From the NCBI GenBank assembly GCA_030696435.1, contig JAUYSF010000470.1, forward strand, positions 1-7,672: a stretch of 7,672 nt of DNA, written 5' to 3'. Every line of letters begins with the position of its first letter. The first letter of the stretch is position 1. The stretch is from Desulfoprunum sp. GTDB lineage: Bacteria > Desulfobacterota > Desulfobulbia > Desulfobulbales > Desulfocapsaceae. The position numbers and the translations under genes were made by a program. The notes under the pieces were generated by a model, which was not told where the DNA came from, did no database searches, and saw nothing but the letters and a program-made list of their open reading frames with translations. Below, in pieces: positions 1 through 6,656 of this stretch.

Positions 1-1515
1 AAACTGATACTGAATGTTGCGCCCATTGCTCGTGACGGTCAGACCATCGGTGCAATCTGCAGCTTTCAGGAACTCAGCAGTTTTGAGACCTCCGCCAGGA
101 AACTCGATTCCTATAAAACCCTGAATCGTCAGCTCGAAACAATCTTCAATGCCTCCTCGGACGGCATCTGGGTCTGCGACGGTCAGGGAACGGTGATCAG
201 CATCAATCGGGCCTCGGAGCTGCTCAACGGTATCAAAAAAAAGGATGTGATCGGCAGAAACATCAACGATCTGGTGGAACACAAGGTCTTTGATCAATCC
301 GTCACCACCAAGGTCATGGCCAGCGGTCGGCGGCAGACTGTCATGCAGCATGTGGCCAAGACAGACCGCTATCTCCTCGCCACCGGCACCCCGTCGATTG
401 ACAGCAACGGCAATATCGCTCTTATCGTGGTCAACGAACGGGATATGACCGAGCTGAATATCCTGCAGGAACAGTTTGAGCAGAGCCAGAAGATCGGTGA
501 AAAATTCAAGTCCGAACTCTCGGAGTTGACTCTCATGGAGCTTAAGCGCAATGAAATCATCGCCGAGAGCAACAAGATGCGCCATGTCCTGCAGACCTCG
601 CTCAAGCTCGCCCATATCGGCGCGTCGAATATCCTTATCCTGGGCGAATCCGGGGTCGGCAAGGGGCTTCTCGCAAAACTGATCCATCAGAACAGCGCCC
701 GGCATGACAACCCGTTTGTGGAAATCAACTGTGCCGCCCTGCCGGAGAATCTGCTTGAGGCCGAACTCTTCGGCTATGAGAAAGGGGCCTTCACCGGGGC
801 CAGCGATAAGGGCAAGGTCGGGCTCTTTGAACTGGCCCAGGGCGGGACCCTTTTTCTTGATGAGATCGGCGATATGCCCCTGCCTCTGCAGGTGAAATTG
901 CTCAAGTATCTCGATGATAAGATGATAAGGCGCATCGGCGGAACCCAGTCGATCCAGGTCGATTGCTCGACTATCGCCGCTACCAACCAGAATCTGCACA
1001 GTCTGGTGCAGGCCAAACAGTTCCGGGAAGATCTCTATTACCGTTTAAAGAATTTCACCCTTGAGATCCCGCCGCTGCGCCAGCGGCCCGAGGATATCGC
1101 CGGTCTGGTCCGTTTTTACCTGCAGAGTTTCAACCAGAAGTACAATTGCAGCAGGACCATTCATTCGCGCGCTATGGCGCTTCTCGGTCGCTACGCCTTT
1201 CCCGGTAATGTCCGCGAGCTCAAAAATATCCTCGAAAATGCCGTGGTCATGAGTCCGAGCGACCAGATTGATGAGTATATTCAGATCAGTATTGAGGCTG
1301 GGCCGGAGGCTATACCGGCGCCCGTGATCCTGCCGGCCGTCGGAAATACACTGGATCTTGCCCGGCAGTTGGAAACGGCGGAAAAGGCAATCCTGCTTGA
1401 GGCCCGGAGGCAGTGCCGCACCACCAGGGAGATGGCCCGGCTGTTGGGGGTCAGCCAGCCCTCGGTGGTTAGAAAGCTGCGGAAGCATGCCATTTTCGCG
1501 GAATTGATTCAATAA
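1..1515 (+). CDS. Sigma54-dependent transcriptional activator, PAS + AAA+ + TyrR-like HTH (5' end outside window)
   Basis: The reading frame is open from base 1, so the gene starts upstream; the GTG at 193 lies inside a PAS domain and is not the start. 504 residues are visible (numbered from base 1). Residues ~1-30 look like the end of a first PAS domain, ~46-150 are a second PAS domain ([11 protein letters not shown] opening), and ~150-200 are a charged, probably coiled-coil linker. The AAA+ domain carries Walker A GESGVGKG (215-222), the sigma54-contacting loop GAFTGA intact (262-267), Walker B LFLDE (284-288), the FREDLYYRL arginine-finger region and FPGNVREL. The C-terminal helix-turn-helix (about 474-497, [18 protein letters not shown]) resembles the TyrR type. 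The protein should bind DNA upstream of a promoter and use ATP to open sigma54 holoenzyme complexes in response to a ligand sensed by the PAS domains. The aminotransferase 409 nt downstream, with operator-like repeats and a sigma54 promoter match, is its likely target. The ligand is unknown. Confidence 0.93.
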   Translation, partial: KLILNVAPIARDGQTIGAICSFQELSSFETSARKLDSYKTLNRQLETIFNASSDGIWVCDGQGTVISINRASELLNGIKKKDVIGRNINDLVEHKVFDQSVTTKVMASGRRQTVMQHVAKTDRYLLATGTPSIDSNGNIALIVVNERDMTELNILQEQFEQSQKIGEKFKSELSELTLMELKRNEIIAESNKMRHVLQTSLKLAHIGASNILILGESGVGKGLLAKLIHQNSARHDNPFVEINCAALPENLLEAELFGYEKGAFTGASDKGKVGLFELAQGGTLFLDEIGDMPLPLQVKLLKYLDDKMIRRIGGTQSIQVDCSTIAATNQNLHSLVQAKQFREDLYYRLKNFTLEIPPLRQRPEDIAGLVRFYLQSFNQKYNCSRTIHSRAMALLGRYAFPGNVRELKNILENAVVMSPSDQIDEYIQISIEAGPEAIPAPVILPAVGNTLDLARQLETAEKAILLEARRQCRTTREMARLLGVSQPSVVRKLRKHAIFAELIQ

Positions 1516-1523
1516 TGAATCAT
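1504..1523. promoter_or_regulatory. Third operator-like inverted repeat, over the regulator stop codon
   Basis: TTGATT, 8 nt, AATCAT, with the stop TAA (1513-1515) in the spacer. The inner arms TGATTC (1505-1510) and GAATCA (1517-1522) are perfect. The layout (6-8-6) matches the two repeats at 1675 and 1729, with one base off in the last half-site. It may be a remote activator site, but the overlap with coding sequence and its distance from the promoter make this uncertain. Confidence 0.35.
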
Positions 1524-1674
1524 GCAGCCGCCTGTTGTACTCTCGCTTTTTGTCCTACCGCCTGAAATCGCTCCCAGCTGATTTTGCCCGCTATCCTTCT
1601 TCCGGCAAGGGAATTCTCCTTGTACCTGCTATCATTTTTTCCCGCGTCATTTTTTTCTTGCAGTTCTAAATTGT

Positions 1675-1694
1675 TTGATCTAGAAATTGATCAA
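1675..1694. promoter_or_regulatory. Operator-like inverted repeat 1, candidate activator binding site
   Basis: TTGATC (1675-1680), 8 nt, GATCAA (1689-1694), a perfect 6-8-6 dyad. Its centre is 54 bp, about five helical turns, from the similarly built repeat at 1729-1748, and about 150 bp upstream of the sigma54 promoter match. This is a usual distance for enhancer sites of sigma54 activators. Assignment to the adjacent regulator is inference. Confidence 0.5.
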
Positions 1695-1728
1695 CGTAAG
1701 TTGCTGGAAAATATTAATTATTTTAATT

Positions 1729-1748
1729 TTGATTCAATTATAAATCAA
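1729..1748. promoter_or_regulatory. Operator-like inverted repeat 2, candidate activator binding site
   Basis: TTGATT (1729-1734), 8 nt, AATCAA (1743-1748), a perfect dyad with the same 6-8-6 layout as the repeat at 1675-1694. The shared pattern is TTGATY-N8-RATCAA. Its centre lies about 94 bp upstream of the sigma54 promoter match. The local AT-richness raises the chance of such dyads arising at random. Confidence 0.5.
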
Positions 1749-1824
1749 TTAGTGCGCCGCAATATAACCGGCCATTACTTGTAATGACCTGAAATTTCAG
1801 TATATTGATAATAGTAGGTGGTGA

Positions 1825-1840
1825 TGGCCTGTCTTTTGCT
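1825..1840 (+). promoter_or_regulatory. Sigma54 (-24/-12) promoter candidate for gabT
   Basis: TGGCCTGTCTTTTGCT matches the consensus TGGCACG-N4-TTGCW at 10 of 12 defined positions, including the GG and GC dinucleotides with exactly 10 nt between them. Transcription would start near 1851, giving a leader of about 74 nt before the ATG at 1925. Support comes from the sigma54 activator encoded just upstream and the paired inverted repeats at 1675-1748. A competing reading is the sigma70-like pair at 1836-1864. Confidence 0.65.
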
Positions 1841-1864
1841 AGTAATGAGACAACAGTATATAAA
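1836..1864 (+). promoter_or_regulatory. Alternative sigma70-like promoter candidate for gabT
   Basis: TTGCTA (1836-1841), a 17-nt spacer, then TATAAA (1859-1864). The -10 and spacing are good; the -35 matches TTGACA at 4 of 6. The -35 overlaps the -12 element of the sigma54 candidate, so the two could compete or one may be accidental. The sigma54 reading is preferred because of the neighbouring activator. Confidence 0.3.
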
Positions 1865-1924
1865 CTCTTTCGGCAGACCAGGCCGGATATGGCAAAAATA
1901 AAAATAATCAATGAAGGAAAAGTC

Positions 1925-3235
1925 ATGGAAAATCTGCAGACCAATGCCGCGTTGCACGAACTGCGCAACACGGTAATCGCCAAAGGCAACGTCAGCGGCA
2001 CGGACCGCTATATCTCACATGGCAAGGGCGCTGTCCTGGTCGATGTCGAAGGGCAGGAATATCTTGATTTCGGCGGCGGTATCGCGGTGATGAATGTTGG
2101 CCATTCCCATCCCAAGGTGGTTAAGGCGATCAAGGACCAGGCGGAAAAATTCACCCATACCTGTTTCATGGTCACTCCCTACGAGTCGCCGGTCAAGCTC
2201 GCCCAGAAACTTTGTGCTGCTGTGCCCGGTACCTCTGAGAAACACGTGATGTTTGCCAACAGTGGTGCCGAGGCGGTCGAGAATGCCATCAAAATCGCCC
2301 GCTACTACACCAAAAAAACGGCCATCATCGCCTTTGAAAACGCCTTCCACGGCCGCACCCTGATGACCATGACCCTGACCTCGAAGGTCAAACCCTATAA
2401 GCTCGGCATGGGTCCCTTCGCCCCGGAAGTCTACCGGATGCCCTACGCCTACTGCTATCGCTGCCCCTATAATCTCACCTATCCCGAGTGCGGTGCCTCC
2501 TGTGCCGACCAGTTGGAGAATTTCTTCATCAATAATGTCGCAGCCGAGCAGACCGCGGCGATCATCGTCGAGCCGGTGCAGGGCGAAGGCGGCTTCATGG
2601 CCCCGCCTAAAGAGTTCTACACCAAGCTGAAGGCGATCTGTGAGAAGAACAACATCCTTTTTATTGCCGATGAGGTCCAGAGCGGCATGGGCCGGACCGG
2701 CGAGATGTTCGCCATGGAGCACTATGGCATCGAGGCTGATCTCACCACCACCGCGAAAAGTCTGGCAGCCGGTATGCCGCTGAGCGCCGTGGTCGGCAAG
2801 AAAGAGATTATGGATTCGGTACATCCCTCCGGCATCGGTGGCACCTATGCCGGCAACCCGCTGGCCTGTGAGGCGGCCCTGGCCGTCTTTGATATCTTTG
2901 AGACCGAAAACCTGCTTGAGAAAAGTAGAAAACTTGGGGCGACGCTGCGCGCTACCTTGAATCGCTTCCAGGAGAAATTCAGCCTGATTGGTGATGTCCG
3001 CGGTATCGGACCGATGATCGCCATGGAGCTGGTGAAAGATCGTGGCACGAAAGTCCCGGCTAGTGATGAGGCCAAGGCCCTGGTCAAGTACTGTCTCAGC
3101 AAGAATCTCATTCTGCTGGCCTGTGGCCCTTACGGCAATGTCATCCGTTTCCTGATGCCGCTGGTCATTACCGATGAGCAACTCGAGAAGGGCTTGGCGA
3201 TTGTCGAAGAAGGTCTGGCCACTATTGGCAAATAA
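1925..3235 (+). CDS. gabT: Class III PLP aminotransferase, 4-aminobutyrate aminotransferase type
   Basis: 436 residues. It should transfer the omega-amino group of GABA or a related amine to 2-oxoglutarate, giving a semialdehyde and glutamate in the cytoplasm. The sequence follows E. coli GabT (426 aa) along its length: EYLDFGGGIAVMNVGHSHPK near the N-terminus, NSGAEAVENAIKIAR for cofactor phosphate binding, AFHGRT, IVEPVQGEGG, the PLP-binding Asp in IADEVQSGMGRTG (D249), the Schiff-base lysine in TTTAKSLAAG (K278) and GGTYAGNPLAC. The ATG at 1925 is chosen because AAGGA (1914-1918) lies 6 nt upstream and the product then begins where GabT proteins begin; an in-frame ATG at 1889 is possible but less well placed. 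Unusual compared with E. coli is a cysteine cluster, C177-x2-C180-x8-C189-x3-C193. Related class III enzymes (5-aminovalerate, beta-alanine or acetylornithine aminotransferase) cannot be excluded, so the substrate is uncertain while the family is not. Confidence 0.92.
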   Translation: MENLQTNAALHELRNTVIAKGNVSGTDRYISHGKGAVLVDVEGQEYLDFGGGIAVMNVGHSHPKVVKAIKDQAEKFTHTCFMVTPYESPVKLAQKLCAAVPGTSEKHVMFANSGAEAVENAIKIARYYTKKTAIIAFENAFHGRTLMTMTLTSKVKPYKLGMGPFAPEVYRMPYAYCYRCPYNLTYPECGASCADQLENFFINNVAAEQTAAIIVEPVQGEGGFMAPPKEFYTKLKAICEKNNILFIADEVQSGMGRTGEMFAMEHYGIEADLTTTAKSLAAGMPLSAVVGKKEIMDSVHPSGIGGTYAGNPLACEAALAVFDIFETENLLEKSRKLGATLRATLNRFQEKFSLIGDVRGIGPMIAMELVKDRGTKVPASDEAKALVKYCLSKNLILLACGPYGNVIRFLMPLVITDEQLEKGLAIVEEGLATIGK

Positions 3236-3254
3236 TTCATGCAGTATGTGCTAA

Positions 3255-3296
3255 CGCCTCCCGAGTCTGTCGAGTAGTTGGCAAACTCCGGAGGCG
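3255..3296 (+). terminator. Inverted repeat after gabT, possible terminator or mRNA-processing hairpin
   Basis: Arms of 12 nt (3255-3266 and 3285-3296; CGCCTCCCGAGT against ACTCCGGAGGCG) pair with one mismatch around an 18-nt loop. No T-run follows, so it is not a classic intrinsic terminator. It may separate gabT and AOR expression levels or stabilise the upstream message. Confidence 0.4.
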
Positions 3297-3307
3297 ATGT
3301 GTGCGGT

Positions 3308-3332
3308 CGCCCGAGGCAGGAGAGGGCGTTTT
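3308..3332 (+). terminator. Weak hairpin with short T-run upstream of the AOR gene
   Basis: CGCCC (3308-3312) and GGGCG (3324-3328) can form a 5-bp GC stem followed directly by TTTT (3329-3332). The stem is short and the loop is 11 nt, so at most partial termination is expected. If it works, the AOR gene may need read-through or its own promoter; no clear promoter was seen in this 131-nt gap. Confidence 0.25.
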
Positions 3333-3366
3333 GTATCCCTTTATCTGATGCAAAAAGGAAGAGTCT

Positions 3367-5136
3367 ATGTTCGGCTACTATAATCGTATTCTCACCGTCG
3401 ATCTGAGTCGCAAGCAGTTCATCATAGAAGAACTGTCGGATGCCCTCCTTTCCGAATGCCAGGGCGGCAAAGGCATCGCCACCCGCCTGCTGCTTGACCG
3501 CAATCCCGTCGGCGTTGATCCGCTGGCCCCGGAAAACCATCTCATAGTTGCCACCGGCCCCTTTTGCGGCGGTACCCTCTGGGGCGGCAGCCGTTATGGG
3601 GTTTATACCAAATCCCCCCTCACCGGACTCTACGCCGAATCTTATTCCGGCGGTAAGGTGCCGGAATCGATCGATTCCACCGGTTTTGACGCCGTCATCT
3701 TTGTCGGCCGGGCCGATCGCCCGACTGTGGTCTCCGTCTCGCCAACCGGTGCTGAATTCCATGATGCCGGCGATCTCTGGGGTATGGACAGCATTGCCAC
3801 AGAAGAGGAAGTCGTCAAACGATTCGGCCACCATAGGGAAGGCTTTCGCAAGGCCGGAGCGATCACCATCGGTCCCGCCGGCGAGAAGATGGTCCGTTTC
3901 GCCCTGATCGCCAATGATAAATGGCGCTGTGCCGGTCGTACCGGAGTAGGCGCCGTTCTCGGTTCCAAACAGATCAAGGCGGTGGTCTTTCAGGGTGACC
4001 GCAAGCGACAGTATGCCGATCCGGTCGGCGTTGCCGAATACGCCAAGGCCTTTTCTCAGGCCAACATGCAACATCCCGGCGTCAAGGCTTACCGGGCCAT
4101 GGGCACCACCATGATGGTAGCCCTGATGAATACCGCCGGGGCCTTCCCCGCCAAATATTGGAATCAGGGAAACTGCGTGCACTGGGAAAAAATCAGCGGC
4201 GAGACCTATCATGCCGAGCACGAGGTTAAACCGCATGCCTGCGCCAAGTGCTTCATGGCCTGCGGTCGCATGGCCAAGATCAGCAAGGGTCGGCATAAGG
4301 ATCTGAAGCTCGAGGGACCGGAATATGAGACCATCTATTCCTTCGGTGGCCTGTGCATGGTCGAGGATATGGCCGAGATCGCCCATCTCAACGATCTCTG
4401 CGACCGTCTCGGCATGGACACCATCACCGCCGGCAATCTCTGTGCCCTGGCCATGGAGGCCCGCGAGCTCGGTCGGATCGATTATGACATCAGCTACGGC
4501 GATGTCGATGCCATTGCCGAGCTTCTGCAGAAAATCGCCGCTCGCGAGGGCATCGGCGCCATCCTGGCCGACGGCATCCGGGCCGCTGCCGCGCACTGGG
4601 GTGTGGAAGATCTGGCCATCCATGTCAAGGGCCTGGAACCGGCCGGTTACGACCCCCGAGCCCTCAAGGGTATGGGTCTGACCTTTGCCACCTCGCCGCG
4701 CGGTGCCTGCCATCTGCGGACCACCTTCTATAAACCGGAGTTGTCAGGGCTCATTCCGCCGGCCCAGATCGAAGGCAAGGCCGAGATGCTGGTCGATTAT
4801 GAGAATCGCCTGAACATCTTCGATACCCTGGTGCTCTGCCGTTTCTACCGCGATCTCTACCCTTGGGATGAGCTGGTGAAAATCCTGCCCATGGTGACCG
4901 GCGTGGCGGTGACCAAGGAAAGCCTGACGGCAATCGCCGCCCATATCGCCACGATGACCCGTCACTTCAATCTGCAGGAAGGCCTCCAGCCCCAGGACGA
5001 CCGGCTGCCCGCCCGCATACACAAGCAAGCCCTTCCCGACGGCAAGTCACTTACCGCCGAGGAAATGGAATATATGTTGAACGATTATTATCGCCTGAGA
5101 GGTTGGGATGCACAGGGCATCCCACCGGAAAACTGA
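3367..5136 (+). CDS. aor: Tungsten-containing aldehyde:ferredoxin oxidoreductase
   Basis: 589 residues, close to Pyrococcus furiosus AOR (605). The enzyme oxidises aldehydes to carboxylic acids, passing electrons through a [4Fe-4S] cluster to ferredoxin, with a bis-pterin tungsten cofactor. The N-terminal domain (~1-210) contains GGKGIATRLL and GSRYGVYTKSPLTG. The C-terminal domains carry the cluster ligands C292-x2-C295-x3-C299 and C491, the two pterin-binding motifs DRLGMD (346-351) and DTLVLC (486-491), EIAH (337-340) matching the ExxH dimer-interface iron site, and E319 and H449 near the expected active site. All spacings agree with the P. furiosus enzyme, so it looks intact. ATG 3367 has a good AAGGAAGAG upstream. 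gdhA begins 66 nt downstream with no terminator between, so the two are probably co-transcribed. Next to an aminotransferase that makes an aldehyde, its substrate may be that semialdehyde (inference). No tungstate transport or cofactor genes are visible here. Confidence 0.95.
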   Translation: MFGYYNRILTVDLSRKQFIIEELSDALLSECQGGKGIATRLLLDRNPVGVDPLAPENHLIVATGPFCGGTLWGGSRYGVYTKSPLTGLYAESYSGGKVPESIDSTGFDAVIFVGRADRPTVVSVSPTGAEFHDAGDLWGMDSIATEEEVVKRFGHHREGFRKAGAITIGPAGEKMVRFALIANDKWRCAGRTGVGAVLGSKQIKAVVFQGDRKRQYADPVGVAEYAKAFSQANMQHPGVKAYRAMGTTMMVALMNTAGAFPAKYWNQGNCVHWEKISGETYHAEHEVKPHACAKCFMACGRMAKISKGRHKDLKLEGPEYETIYSFGGLCMVEDMAEIAHLNDLCDRLGMDTITAGNLCALAMEARELGRIDYDISYGDVDAIAELLQKIAAREGIGAILADGIRAAAAHWGVEDLAIHVKGLEPAGYDPRALKGMGLTFATSPRGACHLRTTFYKPELSGLIPPAQIEGKAEMLVDYENRLNIFDTLVLCRFYRDLYPWDELVKILPMVTGVAVTKESLTAIAAHIATMTRHFNLQEGLQPQDDRLPARIHKQALPDGKSLTAEEMEYMLNDYYRLRGWDAQGIPPEN

Positions 5137-5202
5137 TTCGCAGTTTCTGCACCCCACGTCAAGGATCGTTTTTAAGAATCTGGAACACCAAAGGAGAATG
5201 TT

Positions 5203-6549
5203 ATGAGCAGCATCCAGTTTGTAACTGACAGAGACCCGAACGAACGGGAATTCCATCAGGCGGTAAGTGAAGTTATGGAGTCTATTCGGCCTGTTCTGGA
5301 GAAGAACGCACACTACCGCCGCGAGGCGATCCTTGAGAGAATAGTTGAGCCGGAACGGGTCATCATCTTCCGGGTGGCCTGGATCGATGATCAGGGTCAG
5401 GTTCGCGTCAACCGCGGTTTTCGTATCCAGATGAGCAGCGCCATCGGTCCCTACAAAGGCGGGCTGCGTTTCCATCCCTCGGTCAACCTGAGCATCCTCA
5501 AGTTCCTGGCCTTCGAGCAGGTCTTCAAGAATGCCCTGACCTCACTGCCCATGGGCGGCGGCAAGGGCGGTTCGGACTTTGACCCCAAGGGCAAGTCGGA
5601 CAACGAGGTGATGCGCTTCTGCCAGAGCTTCATGACCGAGCTGTTTCGCTATATCGGCCCCAACACCGACGTGCCCGCCGGCGATATCTGCGTTGGCGCC
5701 CGGGAAATCGGCTATCTCTTTGGTATGTATAAAAAACTGGCGCAAGAGTTCACCGGCGTGCTCACCGGCAAGAGCCTGAACTGGGGCGGCAGTCTCATCC
5801 GGCCTGAGGCCACCGGCTACGGCAGCACCTACTTCGCCGCCGAGATGCTGGCCACCCGCAATGAGACCCTGGAAGGCAAGACTTGCCTGGTCTCCGGCTC
5901 CGGCAATGTCGCCCAGTACACCATCGAGAAACTGATCGAGATGGGGGCCAAACCGGTCACCTTCTCCGATTCGTCGGGCTATGTTTATGATCCGGCCGGT
6001 ATCGATCGGGGCAAGCTCGATTTCATCATGAAACTGAAAAATATCCAGCGTGGCCGGGTGCACCAGTATGTCGAGCAGTATCCCGATGCCACCTTTACCG
6101 CCATCGATCCGGAACTTGATCATAATCCCCTGTGGAATCATAAGGCGGCCTGTGCCTTCCCGAGCGCCACCCAGAATGAGGTCAACGAGAAAGACGCCCA
6201 GAATCTGGTCAATAACGGTATCTATCTGGTCTCGGAAGGGGCCAACATGCCGACCACCCCGGATGGCGTCAACATCTTCCTCGATCACAAGATCCTCTAC
6301 GGACCGGGCAAGGCGGCCAACGCCGGTGGCGTTTCAGTGTCGGGTCTTGAGATGTCGCAAAACAGCATGCGGCTCAACTGGCCGCGTGAGGAAGTGGACA
6401 AACGCTTGAAGGGTATCATGAAGAATATCCACAAGATGTGTATGGAAACCGCCGCGCAGTACGGCACTCCCGGCAACTATGTGGCGGGTGCCAATATCGC
6501 CGGTTTTGTCAAGGTCGTCGATTCGATGATCGATCAGGGCGTGGTTTAA
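5203..6549 (+). CDS. gdhA: Glutamate dehydrogenase, hexameric NADP-type
   Basis: 448 residues, against 447 for E. coli GdhA, which it matches throughout. It interconverts glutamate with 2-oxoglutarate and ammonia. The substrate domain (~55-185) has GPYKGGLRFHPSVNLSILKF (K85), the catalytic lysine in PMGGGKGGSDFDPKGKS (K121) and the catalytic aspartate in VPAGDI (D161). The Rossmann domain has the dinucleotide motif GSGNVA (232-237), and SDSSG (255-259) at the end of the second strand as in the NADP-linked E. coli enzyme, whereas NAD-linked clostridial GDH differs there; NADP(H) is therefore likely but not proven. Later landmarks are PSATQNE, EGANMPTT and GPGKAANAGGVSVSGLEMSQN. ATG 5203 has AAGGAG (5191-5196) 6 nt upstream. 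Behind an aminotransferase it would regenerate 2-oxoglutarate from glutamate, although such enzymes can also serve ammonium assimilation. A strong hairpin follows the stop. Confidence 0.96.
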   Translation: MSSIQFVTDRDPNEREFHQAVSEVMESIRPVLEKNAHYRREAILERIVEPERVIIFRVAWIDDQGQVRVNRGFRIQMSSAIGPYKGGLRFHPSVNLSILKFLAFEQVFKNALTSLPMGGGKGGSDFDPKGKSDNEVMRFCQSFMTELFRYIGPNTDVPAGDICVGAREIGYLFGMYKKLAQEFTGVLTGKSLNWGGSLIRPEATGYGSTYFAAEMLATRNETLEGKTCLVSGSGNVAQYTIEKLIEMGAKPVTFSDSSGYVYDPAGIDRGKLDFIMKLKNIQRGRVHQYVEQYPDATFTAIDPELDHNPLWNHKAACAFPSATQNEVNEKDAQNLVNNGIYLVSEGANMPTTPDGVNIFLDHKILYGPGKAANAGGVSVSGLEMSQNSMRLNWPREEVDKRLKGIMKNIHKMCMETAAQYGTPGNYVAGANIAGFVKVVDSMIDQGVV

Positions 6550-6557
6550 AAGAGCAG

Positions 6558-6591
6558 GGCGTCATGCTGCCATGTATCGCAGCATGACGTC
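6558..6591 (+). terminator. Strong hairpin just after gdhA
   Basis: The arms 6560-6570 (CGTCATGCTGC) and 6579-6589 (GCAGCATGACG) are perfectly complementary, and the stem extends to 13 bp (6558-6570/6579-6591) with one G-T pair; the loop is 8 nt. It begins 8 nt after the gdhA stop. Only TCGGGTTT follows, so there is no real U-tract. It may be a U-poor terminator or a 3' stabilising structure. Confidence 0.55.
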
Positions 6592-6656
6592 GGGTTTGGA
6601 AATGTCGGTACGTCGCTGGACTACCGGCAATGAGAAAAAATAGAAATGAGGTTATC

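Larger units (their letters stand above)
1516..1924 (+). promoter_or_regulatory. AT-rich control region between the regulator and gabT
   Basis: 409 nt with no convincing gene. A 66-codon frame at 1584-1784 lacks a clear ribosome binding site and has low-complexity composition. The region becomes markedly AT-rich from about 1620, unlike the GC-rich genes on both sides. It contains a small hairpin CAAGG/CCTTG at 1606-1622 with T-runs downstream (1635-1640, 1650-1656) that might weakly terminate the regulator transcript. It also holds two operator-like inverted repeats and a sigma54-type promoter match, listed separately. The AT-rich DNA at 1705-1750 could help bending between activator sites and promoter; no clean IHF consensus was found. 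Confidence 0.6.

Noticed and set aside
193..1515. GTG 193 as the start of the sigma54 activator
   Set aside because: The frame is open back to base 1 and the residues before 193 complete a PAS domain ([11 protein letters not shown]) and the end of an earlier one, so the true start is outside the window.
1584..1784. 66-codon open frame in the gap before gabT
   Set aside because: No ribosome binding site, odd composition (Ser/Phe/Leu then Asn/Ile rich), and it covers the inverted repeats that make better sense as regulatory DNA.
3276..3300. Possible sigma54 promoter before the AOR gene (TTGGCA at 3278-3283)
   Set aside because: No GC dinucleotide occurs at the required 10-nt spacing after the GG, so the -12 element is missing.
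3130..4713. Long minus-strand open frame (527 codons) opposite the AOR gene
   Set aside because: It lies antisense to a clear AOR gene and its translation is low-complexity, Gly/Asp/Ala-rich and unlike known proteins. Such frames are common opposite GC-rich genes. The 388-codon frame opposite gabT and the 248-codon frame opposite gdhA are rejected for the same reason.
5137..5202. Short GCAG/CTGC hairpin and TTTTT between the AOR gene and gdhA as a terminator
   Set aside because: The stem is only 4 bp and the T-run lies more than 15 nt away; the 66-nt gap is best read as an internal operon spacer.
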